Shown here piece by piece: positions 46,001-55,213 of a DNA stretch of 64,000 nucleotides. The notes below the pieces were generated by a model. It did no database searches. It was not told where the DNA came from and was given only the letters and a program-made list of their open reading frames with translations. The translations under genes and the position numbers were made by a program. Positions within the stretch are counted from its first letter, which is position 1, and the number at the start of each line of letters is the position of its first letter. Origin of the DNA: UKL13-3 sp943369665 (lineage in GTDB: Bacteria; Bacteroidota; Bacteroidia; UKL13-3); NCBI GenBank assembly GCA_943369665.1, contig CALRNX020000013.1, forward strand, positions 26,680 through 90,679, read 5' to 3'.

Positions 46001-46131
46001 ATATTTGTTTCAAATTTTGGGAGGAGGTTATAGTTGAGTGTTGTATAACTCATATAACCGAAAAGCAGGAGTATAGTAAATACAACTGTAATTAACAACG
46101 GACGCTTAATGGCTATTTCTGTAATTGACAT
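43009..46131 (-). CDS. RND efflux permease (AcrB/HAE1-like)
   Basis: The 1040-residue inner-membrane proton-driven pump has twelve helices and two large periplasmic loops. The proton-relay aspartates Asp401-Asp402 are in GILVDDSIVVLENIYRH, and the matching lysine is in GLVAKNAILIVDFAN. The N-terminus MSITEIAIKRPLLITVV is typical. It pairs with the adaptor 9 bp upstream and the TolC-type protein to export drugs or other amphiphiles. The presence of the DD pair and Lys favours drug or organic substrates over heavy metals. Confidence 0.95.
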   Translation of the reverse strand: MSITEIAIKRPLLITVVFTILLLFGYMSYTTLNYNLLPKFETNMISVSTVYTGASPEEVQNSVSKPIEDAVAAIEGVDRISSSSQEGVSVVNIELKQDAKVKDAQLDAERKINQMKATLPDGVDDPVVSRFSSDDQPIIKLSITSSMTGTKLYDFIHLQVKPLLTNIQGVAQIDIIGGNERQINIALDNDKLRSYKISSSQINQVIAFSGVSYPAGSVTKNTSRYSIDLNAKVKTVEELRNLIIRQNSDGSRVLLRDVASVTDSEVESTKMNHIDGKQAIGLEIKKQTDANAVNVSKLVKERLADIKETFALQDFNYEIASDQSIYTLASADAVVDDLFLAILIVACVMLFFLHSFRNASFVLVAIPTAMIPTFILMWVFGFSLNLMTLMSLSLVVGILVDDSIVVLENIYRHLEMGKDKVTAAIDGRNEIGFTALAITLVDIVVFLPLSLAGGIIGNIVKEYALVVVFSTLMSLLVAFTLTPLMASRWSKHIPLTKESLWGRINLWFESIIDNFRVFYTKILTWSLVHKRYVFLIIIALMVSVFSLVPKGFVGTEFIPKSDRGELNLQIDLASETTLKVTNQKVLQIEKLLLKHEEVEKVFSNVGSQQGVSMGASGSSNNNLAEISIMLKDKKHRKMSTEDFSKMIREEIGAIPGIKPTFKLVGITGNASFDLQMSIKGNDMDSITKAAAIVKKIMIETAGTDYVQYSTKEAKTQISIALNRDKMSKLGVSVGDVGTAVQYAFKGNDNTKFRDKGEEYNINLELDHYDRQGIDDVKNLSLYNSRGASILLSEVADIKETVSQSVLERKDRLNSIQINAAAVGRPTGTIMDEIQQKISNNKLPEGVQVSVEGMSKNQKDAFGSLFLAIGIAVLLMYLVMVGLYESVVYPFVVLFSLPVAIIGAILALALTMNSLNLFSILGIIMLMGLVAKNAILIVDFANHEKAKGASVTNALIEAGKERLRPILMTTLAMILGMLPMALASGAGAETKNSMAWVIIGGLTSSMIFTLVLVPSVYMVIEGWRVRVNNWFKSKEEVLQHH

Positions 46132-46140
46132 AATTGAAGA

Positions 46141-47208
46141 TTATTGATTAGTACTAATGATTTTAATATTGCTTCCGTCCATTAAATTGATTTGACCGCT
46201 AAGGATTACCAGATCACCCTCTTTCAAGCCTTCCACCACCTCTATATACTCGCCATTCTCAGGGCCAAGAACAATTTTTCTTTCTACTGATTTTCCGTTT
46301 AGTGCAATATATACGTAAGGGTTCTTCACACCATCTACTAAGGCTGTTTTGGGAATTTGTAAAGATTTGTAGTCATTTACAGCATTGAAATTTACTTCGC
46401 CATACATTCCTGCCTTCAGAAGTACATTTTTACTATTCTGAACAGAAACTTCTATCAGGTAGTTATGGTTCTCATCTCCTTGAGGGCTTATATAAGTTAC
46501 ACTACCGGGGAACACAGCCTGAGGATAGACTTCCGAACGAAATTCCACTGTTTGCCCGAGTTTTATTTTAAACACTTTACTTTCCGATACATAAATTTTT
46601 GCTTTCAGTGTACTTATATCTACAAGAGTTGCAATAACAGCACCTATATTAGCATACTCTCCTGAAATCATTTTCTTATCTGTTACAATGCCGCTAATAG
46701 GGGCAATAATAGAAGTATTGGAAATTTGTTTTTTTAGCTGCGCAACTTCTATTTTCTTATTTTCAAGGTCAAACTTAGAATCTGCAACAACAGTTGCATT
46801 GGTGGCATTTCCGGCCACTAACACTTTGTTGCGCTCGTAATCACGGTTTAGTTTCTCAATTGACAGTTCGGCTGCCTTTAATTTCAAACTCGCCTCCTCT
46901 GCATCTAATGTTCCTATAATCTGTCCTTTTCTTACATTGACTCCCAAATCAATGTTTAATGAGGAAATCCGGCCAGACGCAGCAGATGATACGTTTGCTT
47001 CTTCCAAAGCAATCATCGTTGCAGGTACCGAAATATCACCTGATGCCAAAAGCATTTTTACCGCTTGTGTTTCAACCGAAATCGGGATTTCTGATCTATC
47101 TATGATCACTTTTTGATCATCCAGTATTTTTTTGTTTTTAACCAATAATACTACAATGGCACCTATAATAACGATAAGGCTTAATATGGTTATGATTGTT
47201 TTTTTCAT
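46141..47208 (-). CDS. RND periplasmic adaptor (membrane fusion protein)
   Basis: The 355-residue protein has an N-terminal membrane anchor (TIITILSLIVIIGAIVVLLV), a biotinyl-lipoyl half (ISSLNIDLGVNVRKGQIIGTLDA) and a helical hairpin (about 115-165). The second lipoyl half is ISNTSIIAPISGIVTDKKMISGE, followed by beta-barrel and membrane-proximal domains. It bridges the permease and the TolC-type channel. The gap to tolC is 128 bp and contains a perfect 18-bp palindrome. Confidence 0.94.
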   Translation of the reverse strand: MKKTIITILSLIVIIGAIVVLLVKNKKILDDQKVIIDRSEIPISVETQAVKMLLASGDISVPATMIALEEANVSSAASGRISSLNIDLGVNVRKGQIIGTLDAEEASLKLKAAELSIEKLNRDYERNKVLVAGNATNATVVADSKFDLENKKIEVAQLKKQISNTSIIAPISGIVTDKKMISGEYANIGAVIATLVDISTLKAKIYVSESKVFKIKLGQTVEFRSEVYPQAVFPGSVTYISPQGDENHNYLIEVSVQNSKNVLLKAGMYGEVNFNAVNDYKSLQIPKTALVDGVKNPYVYIALNGKSVERKIVLGPENGEYIEVVEGLKEGDLVILSGQINLMDGSNIKIISTNQ

Positions 47209-47246
47209 ATGTTTTTCGTTTGTTTTTTAGTTGTCATATGGTATAG

Positions 47247-47264
47247 TCCCGATAGCTATCGGGA
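47247..47264. repeat. Perfect 18-bp palindrome of the TCCCGA/TCGGGA family
   Basis: TCCCGATAGCTATCGGGA is fully self-complementary. It lies between the tolC-type and adaptor genes. Its arms match the hairpins inside the tRNA-His and tRNA-Thr arrays. Confidence 0.95.
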
Positions 47265-47336
47265 TTAGCTTCCATTAGTATTCAATTACAGAAACCTGGC
47301 TACTTCATACACACTTGTTTTTGGTTTAATGTTCTC

Positions 47337-48686
47337 CTATTTAAGATTGTTTACATAATCGGTTAATGTTCCGTTTGCTTTTTCGAGTGATATCTGTGAA
47401 CTCAGAAAATTAAGAAGAGAAGTAATGTAGTTCGTTTGGGCTTCCTTGTATGAATAATTACTATCAAGAAAATTAGAAAGGCTGGTAGTTCCTGATTGAT
47501 ATTCTATATTACTTGCTTCCAACAGCTCTTTTGCCAACTGCATATTTTCTTTGTTCTTTAGAAGACTGGTGTAAGAGTTTTTTAACTGGGTACGATTGTT
47601 CTCAAAACTTAGTTCATAGTCAGAAGTATTTAATTTTGAGGTTAAAGCTTGATTCTCTAAATTGAGTTTACTTTGGTTTAGTTGGCTTGTGCGTTTGAAT
47701 CCACTGAAGATAGGAACACTTAGCTTTAACCCAATTGTTGAATAATCGAACCAATCTGTAAAGGCCGTGGATACATCTTTTCCATATACATTGGCTCCAT
47801 ACTTACCGTAAAGAGAAAGCGTTGGAAGAAAGGCTGCCTGTTTCTTTTCAATCTCTATTTTTTTTAGTAAAAGGTTCTTTTCATCTATTTTATAACTTAA
47901 CAAATTACTTTGATTGAAATCTGACTTGTCCATTAAAGTAATCGGATTGGAATAATTCATACTGTCCTGAACCATCAAATCAGCTTTAACATCCATGCCC
48001 ATAGCGTTTTTTAGCCGATTCAATGCCAGGAGATAGTTGCTTTCATTAAGGGCCAGTTCTGCCTCGATGTTTCCAAGATTAATGCGCGTTCTATCATAGT
48101 CACTTTTTTTTATGACACCTTGCTCATATCGTAACTTAAGGATAGGAAGTAACTGTTTGTATTGATTTTGGTTTTCGATTAGTAATTTTTGCTTTTCCGA
48201 ATAGATGAGTACATTGTAATAAGTGGTTGCCGTATTATAAATCAATTCTTCGTTTTGCTTTAAAAGATTTAGTTCTGCGATCTTCTTATCTATCTTGGCA
48301 GATTGAATGCTAACATAGGAGGAGCGGTCGAGAAGATTCCAGTCAGCTTGAATATAGGCTCCGGTACTAAACTTATTACCCATCTGTAGCTTCGTTTCCG
48401 TAGGACCAAAGGTTCCTGCAGGAATGACTGAGGTTGCCAACTTCATATTATTGTCCACACCGGCATTTGCATTTACGCTTGGTAACAAGACTGAACGGCT
48501 CTCTTTTATTCTTTGTGATGAAAGGCTAACATTGTTAGCATAAATGGTGCTCTTTGGATTGTGCTGTAAACTGTACTGAATACAGTCCTTAAGACTAAAT
48601 TGTGCCGTTTGTTGATTTTGAGCTTCTAAAGTAGTGGTTGCTGTTAAAATAATCCATAGCAAACATCCGATTGATTTTATTTTCAT
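47337..48686 (-). CDS. TolC-family outer-membrane efflux channel
   Basis: The 449-residue protein has a signal peptide (MKIKSIGCLLWIILTATTTLEA) and two OEP repeats of long helices. Examples are FSLKDCIQYSLQHNPKS near the N-terminus, YEQGVIKKSDYDRTRINLGNIEAELA in the first half and IEYQSGTTSLSNFLDSNYSYKEAQTNY in the second. It would trimerise in the outer membrane. An upstream start at 48737 lacks a signal peptide and is rejected. It is the first gene of the efflux operon, with a LytTR-type operator upstream. Confidence 0.94.
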   Translation of the reverse strand: MKIKSIGCLLWIILTATTTLEAQNQQTAQFSLKDCIQYSLQHNPKSTIYANNVSLSSQRIKESRSVLLPSVNANAGVDNNMKLATSVIPAGTFGPTETKLQMGNKFSTGAYIQADWNLLDRSSYVSIQSAKIDKKIAELNLLKQNEELIYNTATTYYNVLIYSEKQKLLIENQNQYKQLLPILKLRYEQGVIKKSDYDRTRINLGNIEAELALNESNYLLALNRLKNAMGMDVKADLMVQDSMNYSNPITLMDKSDFNQSNLLSYKIDEKNLLLKKIEIEKKQAAFLPTLSLYGKYGANVYGKDVSTAFTDWFDYSTIGLKLSVPIFSGFKRTSQLNQSKLNLENQALTSKLNTSDYELSFENNRTQLKNSYTSLLKNKENMQLAKELLEASNIEYQSGTTSLSNFLDSNYSYKEAQTNYITSLLNFLSSQISLEKANGTLTDYVNNLK

Positions 48687-48809
48687 AAGTCGATTTTTAA
48701 CTTGTTTTATCCTCCTGGATGTAAAACCTAAAGACATCTGGGAGATCTTTAAAATATATTCTACACAAAGGTGTTGAACTACTTACAAGTTAAAATCGAA
48801 AAAATGGGG

Positions 48810-48837
48810 AAGCGGACAAAACAGGATGTAAAGCGGG
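48810..48837 (-). promoter_or_regulatory. Predicted LytTR operator upstream of the efflux operon
   Basis: On the minus strand the half-sites CCCGCTTTA and TCCGCTTCC are spaced 21 bp apart. The same half-site (CCGCTTTA/CCGCTTTA, 21 bp) lies upstream of the sensor kinase gene. A -7-like box CACCTTTG is about 37 bp downstream. LytTR regulators bind such direct repeats separated by two helical turns. Confidence 0.65.
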
Positions 48838-48855
48838 CGCTATTCAGAGAGGGAC

Positions 48856-49623
48856 CTAAGCTTGTTTAAGCCACAGCAAAAATTCAGGAGCTTTCACCTT
48901 GCTAATTATTATTTGCTCATTGCAAGGAACCGTTAGTTCTACAACTAATTTACGGCCAAAATCATGGCTTACTTCTTTGACAGAACTTCTGTTAATAATA
49001 AATTGTCTGTTTGCTCTATAAAATGTAGCGTCTAATTGAGCTTCAATTGTATCAAGATTAACATTCACTGTATATTGTTTATTGTCAAAACTGGTTAAGG
49101 ACACTACTTCATTCCTCAAATAAAAATAAGCAATATCCGTTGTTTTAACCGGGATAATTTTTTCACCACGGTACACTAATAATGAATGGATCCGTGGCTT
49201 GTGTTTTTCTTCAATTAATTTAAATATCGATTCCATTGAAGCAACAGATATACTAGTTGATCTGGATGTTAAGTTTTTATATTTCGCCAATGCTTTTTCT
49301 ATACCTTTTTTGTCAAATGGTTTAAGTATATAATGAATACTATTAGCATCGAAAGCTTCCAGGGCATATTCTTCATAAGCAGTACAGAATATTATCGGAA
49401 TATCAATTTTGATCGAGTTGAAAATTTCAAAACTCAATCCGTCTCCTAACTGTATATCAGAAAAAATAAGATCAGCTGTCTCATGAGCAGACTCAAAATA
49501 TTGAGTTGCCTGTTTTACAGAGTAAAGAACTTTAATAACACTGATGGTTGAATCGACCAGTAAAATCGTATCGGTCAAAGATTCGGCTATTAAAGGTTCA
49601 TCTTCGATTATTATTATTTTCAT
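48856..49623 (-). CDS. LytTR-family response regulator
   Basis: The 255-residue protein has a receiver domain (1-120) with acidic pocket Glu7-Asp8, phosphoacceptor Asp56 in IFSDIQLG, and the lysine in YILKPF. A LytTR DNA-binding domain (about 150-255) follows, with IAYFYLRNEVVSL and FYRANRQFIINRSSV. It overlaps the kinase gene by 26 bp, so both are made together. It probably activates both its own operon and the efflux operon through the shared 21-bp direct repeats. Confidence 0.95.
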   Translation of the reverse strand: MKIIIIEDEPLIAESLTDTILLVDSTISVIKVLYSVKQATQYFESAHETADLIFSDIQLGDGLSFEIFNSIKIDIPIIFCTAYEEYALEAFDANSIHYILKPFDKKGIEKALAKYKNLTSRSTSISVASMESIFKLIEEKHKPRIHSLLVYRGEKIIPVKTTDIAYFYLRNEVVSLTSFDNKQYTVNVNLDTIEAQLDATFYRANRQFIINRSSVKEVSHDFGRKLVVELTVPCNEQIIISKVKAPEFLLWLKQA

Positions 49624-50653
49624 TAGCTTTTATTAGGTATATCTCTACAGTAAAACTTGTTTCTGTCTTTCTTATTTCTACTCCCTTTCCGGTTAACGTT
49701 ATATAACGGTCAGATAGATTTTTTAAACCTAAATGGGTGGAAGGAGATTGAATTCTTTTTTCGATTATATTATTCTCAACCGTAATGGAGTTCTGATGAT
49801 GGTTAATTACTATATATATAGGATCATCCATTGTAAAGGCATTGTGCTTAATTGCGTTTTCTATTAGAAGTTGAATAGCAAATACAGGAACCTCTAGATG
49901 CTTTAAATCTTCTATTGGAACGTTAATAGTGTAATTTAAAGCACTTTTAAATCGCATCTTCTGCATTTCTAAATAGTCTAAACACAATTCTAATTCCCTT
50001 TCAAGGGAAATTGTGTTTTTATCGGACATAGTAATGGAGGTTCTTAAAAAATCAGAAAGCCGCTTAACATATTCCTCCGCCTTATCAGGTTGTTTTTTTA
50101 TTAAACTTTTTAAGGTAGTTAAAGCATTAAATAAAAAATGAGGTTGCAATTGATTTTTTAAATGCTCTTGTTCGGCAAATAGTTTATTAAATTTTAAGTC
50201 TGCGTTTTCAATTTCTATTTTTGATTTATGGTGTTGAAGTGTAACCAAATTCAAGATAATTAAAACGATGCTATTATTAGAAAAACTACCAATATATGGG
50301 TACAGGTGAGATAAGTTTTGTTCCTTAAAGAAGACTTTTGTAGTAATTAATAAAATGGTGGTGAATATAAAGATGGTAAAAAAGGAAATCAAATATCTGT
50401 AGAATGGCTGATTTGATTCTTCGGTCGTTTTGTTCTCAAAAAAAACGTGAATTCGGATATTAATCAGCCAAATAATTAAAACTAAAATTGTGGTAATAGC
50501 AAATGCAATCAAATGACGATAGGGAACTATGACAAGAGGTAAATCTCCAGGGGCTTGCACTTCAAATATAAATAAAGGAGATATTGCAAACAAAGAGATA
50601 AGTGGGCTAGTTATTAATGCAATTTTGTATAACTTTTTTGTAACCTTTTCCAT
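49598..50653 (-). CDS. LytS-like sensor histidine kinase
   Basis: This 351-residue membrane kinase has four N-terminal helices (about 13-140), a short coiled coil (145-170), then the His_kinase domain with the phosphorylated His172 in QPHFLFNALTTLKSL. The ATP-binding segment has LLIENAIKHNAF and the GLKNLSDRY G-box. It has no periplasmic sensor domain of note, so it probably senses membrane state or a membrane-soluble compound. A TACATTTG box lies 6 bp before the start codon. Confidence 0.93.
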   Translation of the reverse strand: MEKVTKKLYKIALITSPLISLFAISPLFIFEVQAPGDLPLVIVPYRHLIAFAITTILVLIIWLINIRIHVFFENKTTEESNQPFYRYLISFFTIFIFTTILLITTKVFFKEQNLSHLYPYIGSFSNNSIVLIILNLVTLQHHKSKIEIENADLKFNKLFAEQEHLKNQLQPHFLFNALTTLKSLIKKQPDKAEEYVKRLSDFLRTSITMSDKNTISLERELELCLDYLEMQKMRFKSALNYTINVPIEDLKHLEVPVFAIQLLIENAIKHNAFTMDDPIYIVINHHQNSITVENNIIEKRIQSPSTHLGLKNLSDRYITLTGKGVEIRKTETSFTVEIYLIKANENNNNRR

Positions 50654-50658
50654 TAAAC

Positions 50659-50728
50659 CAAATGTAAGATTTAACTTTATGATTTACACTTTTTAAGGTT
50701 AAAGCGGAACATTTAAGACTTAAAGCGG
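50659..50728 (-). promoter_or_regulatory. Promoter and predicted LytTR operator of the sensor kinase operon
   Basis: The -7 box TACATTTG (50659-50666) is 5 bp from the ATG, so the transcript may be leaderless. There is no TTG at -33. Instead two identical CCGCTTTAA half-sites (50699-50707 and 50720-50728) lie upstream, 21 bp apart. This fits an activator-dependent promoter. Confidence 0.6.
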
Positions 50729-50763
50729 GCGGATTAAGTCGATCCATTGAATTTATTTAATAT

Positions 50764-50800
50764 AAAAAAATCCCACCCCGAATGAACGGAATGGGATTTT
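50764..50800 (-). terminator. Rho-independent terminator of the rpoBC operon
   Basis: On the minus strand AAATCCCATTCCG pairs with CGGGGTGGGATTT (two G-U pairs), followed by a T run. It lies 22 bp after the rpoC stop. Confidence 0.92.
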
Positions 50801-50822
50801 ACAATATTTGAGATTTACAATT

Positions 50823-53800
50823 TTAGTTTGAACCTACTGTTTCACCTTTCGATGCCATCAGCATATCATACTCTTCTTGTGAACCTACGATTAGTTTTTC
50901 GTATTCGCGGATACCTGTACCGGCAGGAATCAAATGTCCTACGATAACATTTTCTTTCAAGCCTAGCATATGATCTACTTTACCTGAAATAGCTGCTTCG
51001 TTTAACACTTTGGTTGTTTCCTGGAACGATGCTGCACTCATAAAGCTTGCAGTACCCAATGAAGCCTTGGTAATACCCATGATCACTTGCGCTGCAGTTG
51101 CAGGTTGTGCATCACGAACTTCTACCAATTTCAACGCCTTACGTTTCAACATTGAATTTTCGTCACGTAATTTACGAACGCTCACGATCTGACCCGCTTT
51201 TAAGTTGGTTGAATCACCTGCATCAATAACTACTTTTTTATCATAAATCCAATCGTTGGTTTGTTTGAAATTCCATTTATCAGCGTTTTCGCCTTCAAGG
51301 AATAAGGTATCACCCGGATCTTCCACATTGAGTTTTTGCATCATTTGACGCACGATTACTTCAATATGTTTATCGTTGATTTTTACTCCTTGCAAACGGT
51401 ATACCTCTTGGATACCATTGGTGATATAACGTTGAACGGCCAAAGGACCTTCGATACGTAAAATATCTTGTGGCGATATTGAACCATCCGATAATGATGA
51501 ACCAGCTTTAGCGAAATCATTTTCTTGAACCAAGATATGTTTCGACAATGGAACCATGTATTTCTTTTGCTCACCATCTCTCGATGTGATCAAAATTTCA
51601 CGGTTACCACGTTTGATACCACCAAAGGTTACAACACCATCAATTTCGGTAACAACAGCAGGATTTGAAGGGTTACGAGCCTCAAATAACTCGGTAACAC
51701 GTGGTAAACCTCCCGTGATATCTCGGGTTTTACCGATCACACGTGGAATCTTAACCAAGATCTCTCCCGCTTTCATGCTTGCTCCATCTTCAACAATGAT
51801 GTGAGCACCTACCGGAATATTGTATTCTTTAATGGTTGCACCTTTTTTATCGGAAACAATGATCGAAGGAATTTTGGTTTTATCTTTTGATTCGATAATC
51901 ACTTTTTCCTTGTGACCTGTTTGCTCATCACTTTCTTCTTTGAAGGTAATGTTCTCAATGATGTTTTCGAACTTAACTGTACCCGCGAAATCAGAAAGGA
52001 TTACCGCGTTGTATGGATCCCAGCTACAGATACGCTCTCCTTTGTCAACTTTTTGTCCGTTTTTCACAAACAAATGCGAACCGTAAGGAATATTTAATGT
52101 GATAATGGTATTACCCGTTTTCTCATCAATAATACGAATCTCTCCCTGGCGACCAATGACAGTATCCACTTTACCGATCTCAGGAATATCCATCACAACG
52201 GTTTTGATCTCTTCAAACTCTAACTTTCCACCGAACTTAGCGTTCATTTGGCTTTCGTTAGCAATATTCGAAGCTGTACCACCCACGTGGAAAGTACGAA
52301 GTGTTAACTGTGTACCCGGCTCACCAATTGATTGTGCTGCAATAACACCAACAGCTTCACCACGCTGAGCCATGCGGCCAGTTGCAAGGTTACGTCCGTA
52401 GCATTTTGCACAAATACCAACTTTGGTTTCGCAGGTTAATGCCGAGCGAATTTCAACAACCTCAATTGGAGATGCATCAATTTTCGAAGCAATTTCTTCT
52501 GTAATTTGATCACCCGATTTGCAGTATAATTCACCCGTTAATGGATCATATACATCGTGCAAGCTGGTACGACCCAAAATACGTTCGTACAATGTTTCTA
52601 CGATCTCTTCATTATCTTTTAATGCTGCAGTTGGAATACCACGTAATGTTCCGCAATCCGGTTCGTTTACAACCACATCTTGCGCCACATCGTGCAACCT
52701 ACGGGTTAGGTAACCCGCATCCGCAGTTTTCAAAGCCGTATCCGCCAAACCTTTACGCGCACCGTGGGTAGAGATAAAGTACTCGATAACCGAAAGACCT
52801 TCCTTGAAGTTACTCAAGATCGGATTCTCGATGATCTCTCCTGTTCCACCACTTGCATTTTTTTGCGGTTTAGCCATCAATCCCCTCATACCACCCAACT
52901 GGCGAATTTGCTCTTTCGAACCACGCGCTCCGGAATCCAACATCATGTAAACAGGGTTGAATCCTTGTTGGTCTTCTCTCAATTGTTTTAATACGGTATC
53001 AGCCAAACGAGAGTTAACACGTGTCCAGATATCGATAACCTGGTTGTAACGCTCGTTATTGGTAATAAATCCATTGTTATAGTTACTCCAAATCTCGTCA
53101 ACCTCTGCCATTGCCTCTTTCACAAATTGCTCTTTTTCGGCAGGAATACTCACGTACGACAAGTTAAATGATAAACCACCCTTGAACGCGAAATGGTATC
53201 CTAAGTCTTTGATATCATCAAGGAACTTAGCACATTTATCCATACCACAATCTTTAATGATGGCACCAATAATATCGCGCAAACTTTTCTTGGTTAACGA
53301 CTCATTTACATAACCGTAATCAGCTGGTACTACCTGGTTGAACAAGATACGTCCCAATGTGGTTTCGATTATTTTGTTTACCAAAACGCCATTCTCTTTT
53401 ACGTTTGCTTTTACTTTAACAAACGCGTGCAAATCAACTCTCTTCTCATTAAAAGCAATAATTGCTTCTTCTGCCGAATAGAAAGTTAAACCTTCACCTT
53501 TGATATGGAATTCTTTGGTGTCTTTACGTCCTTTGGTGATGTAGTACAATCCCAAAACCATGTCCTGCGAAGGAACCGCAATAGGCGCTCCGTTTGCAGG
53601 GTTCAAAATATTGTGAGATGCAAGCATCAATGTTTGGGCTTCCAAAATTGCTGCGTTCCCCAATGGAACGTGAACAGCCATCTGGTCACCGTCAAAATCC
53701 GCGTTAAATCCTGTACATACCAATGGATGCAACTGGATAGCTTTACCTTCAACCAATTTAGGTTGGAAAGCCTGGATACCCAATCTGTGGAGTGTAGGAG

Positions 53801-55118
53801 CACGGTTAAGCAATACTGGATGTCCTTTCAAAATATTTTCAAGAATATCCCAGATAACTGCTTCTTTTCTGTCAACTAATTTCTTAGCCGATTTTACCGT
53901 TTTTACAATACCACGCTCTAATAATTTGCGGATAATAAATGGCTTGAATAGCTCAGCAGCCATGTTTTTAGGAATACCGCATTCGTGTAATTTTAACTGA
54001 GGTCCAACCACAATTACCGAACGACCTGAATAATCCACACGTTTACCCAACAAGTTTTGACGGAAACGACCTTGTTTACCTTTAAGCATATCGCTCAAAG
54101 ATTTCAACGGACGGTTACCTTCTGTTTTCACAGCGCTCACACGTCTGGTATTGTCAAACAATGAATCAACAGCCTCTTGTAACATACGTTTTTCGTTACG
54201 TAAGATCACCTCAGGGGCTTTGATTTCCATCAAACGTTTCAAACGGTTGTTACGGATAATAACACGTCTGTACAAGTCATTCAAATCTGAAGTTGCAAAA
54301 CGACCACCTTCCAATGGAACGAGTGGACGCAACTCAGGAGGAATAACCGGTAATATTTTTACCACCATCCACTCAGGACGGTTATCACCATGGATTTGTG
54401 ATGCACGGAAACCTTCGATTACTTTCAAACGTTTCAACGCCTCTGTTTTACGTTGTTGTGAAGTTTCTGTGTTTGCTTTAATACGCAAATCGAAACTCAA
54501 CGTATCCAGGTCAATTCTCGATAATAAGAACCACAATGCTTCACCACCCATTTTAGCGATGAATTTGTTCGGATCTTCGTCATCCAAATGTTGGTTATCT
54601 TTTGGCAATGAATCCAAAATATCCAAATATTCTTCCTCTGTAATAAGGTCGTATTTTTGAACACCATCAGTTGCTTTCAAGCCTGGTTGGCATACTACAT
54701 AACGTTCGTAGTAAATAACCATATCCAATTTTTTGGTAGGTATACCCAACAAATAACCAATTTTGTTTGGCAACGAACGGAAATACCAAATATGTGCCAC
54801 CGGCACTACTAAGTTGATATGACCAATGCGCTCACGTCTTACCTTTTTCTCTGTTACTTCAACACCGCAACGATCGCACACGATACCTTTGTAGCGAATA
54901 CGTTTGTATTTACCGCAATGGCACTCGTAATCTTTTATAGGTCCAAAAATCCTTTCACAAAACAAACCACCCATCTCTGGTTTAAAAGAGCGGTAGTTAA
55001 TCGTTTCAGGTTTGGTTACTTCACCAAATGATTTGGTCAGGATTGATTCCGGAGAAGACAATCCAATTCTAATCTTAGTAAAGTTGCTTTTTATTTTTTG
55101 ATCTTTTTTTAATGACAT
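50823..55118 (-). CDS. rpoC: RNA polymerase beta' subunit
   Basis: The protein has 1431 residues from ATG 55118; a TTG-started extension to 55181 is unlikely. It has the zinc-ribbon cysteines CHCGKYKRIRYKGIVCDRCG near the N-terminus and the catalytic NADFDGDQMAVH at about 472-483. The second zinc site (CETKVGICAKCYG) and the bridge-helix region GEPGTQLTLRTFHVGG follow. It assembles with RpoB, alpha and omega to form core polymerase. It is last in the secE-nusG-rpl-rpoBC run. Confidence 0.98.
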   Translation of the reverse strand: MSLKKDQKIKSNFTKIRIGLSSPESILTKSFGEVTKPETINYRSFKPEMGGLFCERIFGPIKDYECHCGKYKRIRYKGIVCDRCGVEVTEKKVRRERIGHINLVVPVAHIWYFRSLPNKIGYLLGIPTKKLDMVIYYERYVVCQPGLKATDGVQKYDLITEEEYLDILDSLPKDNQHLDDEDPNKFIAKMGGEALWFLLSRIDLDTLSFDLRIKANTETSQQRKTEALKRLKVIEGFRASQIHGDNRPEWMVVKILPVIPPELRPLVPLEGGRFATSDLNDLYRRVIIRNNRLKRLMEIKAPEVILRNEKRMLQEAVDSLFDNTRRVSAVKTEGNRPLKSLSDMLKGKQGRFRQNLLGKRVDYSGRSVIVVGPQLKLHECGIPKNMAAELFKPFIIRKLLERGIVKTVKSAKKLVDRKEAVIWDILENILKGHPVLLNRAPTLHRLGIQAFQPKLVEGKAIQLHPLVCTGFNADFDGDQMAVHVPLGNAAILEAQTLMLASHNILNPANGAPIAVPSQDMVLGLYYITKGRKDTKEFHIKGEGLTFYSAEEAIIAFNEKRVDLHAFVKVKANVKENGVLVNKIIETTLGRILFNQVVPADYGYVNESLTKKSLRDIIGAIIKDCGMDKCAKFLDDIKDLGYHFAFKGGLSFNLSYVSIPAEKEQFVKEAMAEVDEIWSNYNNGFITNNERYNQVIDIWTRVNSRLADTVLKQLREDQQGFNPVYMMLDSGARGSKEQIRQLGGMRGLMAKPQKNASGGTGEIIENPILSNFKEGLSVIEYFISTHGARKGLADTALKTADAGYLTRRLHDVAQDVVVNEPDCGTLRGIPTAALKDNEEIVETLYERILGRTSLHDVYDPLTGELYCKSGDQITEEIASKIDASPIEVVEIRSALTCETKVGICAKCYGRNLATGRMAQRGEAVGVIAAQSIGEPGTQLTLRTFHVGGTASNIANESQMNAKFGGKLEFEEIKTVVMDIPEIGKVDTVIGRQGEIRIIDEKTGNTIITLNIPYGSHLFVKNGQKVDKGERICSWDPYNAVILSDFAGTVKFENIIENITFKEESDEQTGHKEKVIIESKDKTKIPSIIVSDKKGATIKEYNIPVGAHIIVEDGASMKAGEILVKIPRVIGKTRDITGGLPRVTELFEARNPSNPAVVTEIDGVVTFGGIKRGNREILITSRDGEQKKYMVPLSKHILVQENDFAKAGSSLSDGSISPQDILRIEGPLAVQRYITNGIQEVYRLQGVKINDKHIEVIVRQMMQKLNVEDPGDTLFLEGENADKWNFKQTNDWIYDKKVVIDAGDSTNLKAGQIVSVRKLRDENSMLKRKALKLVEVRDAQPATAAQVIMGITKASLGTASFMSAASFQETTKVLNEAAISGKVDHMLGLKENVIVGHLIPAGTGIREYEKLIVGSQEEYDMLMASKGETVGSN

Positions 55119-55213
55119 ATGGTTGTCGTTATTTCTTTTAAAGTTGTTGAGTACAAAAAATGATATAAAGTGATTGCACAATCTTCATCATGCAATCACT
55201 ATTCAATTTTTAT

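Noticed and set aside
54151..54660. 169-residue plus-strand frame inside rpoC
   Set aside because: It is antisense to a highly conserved part of rpoC and shows composition typical of a shadow frame.
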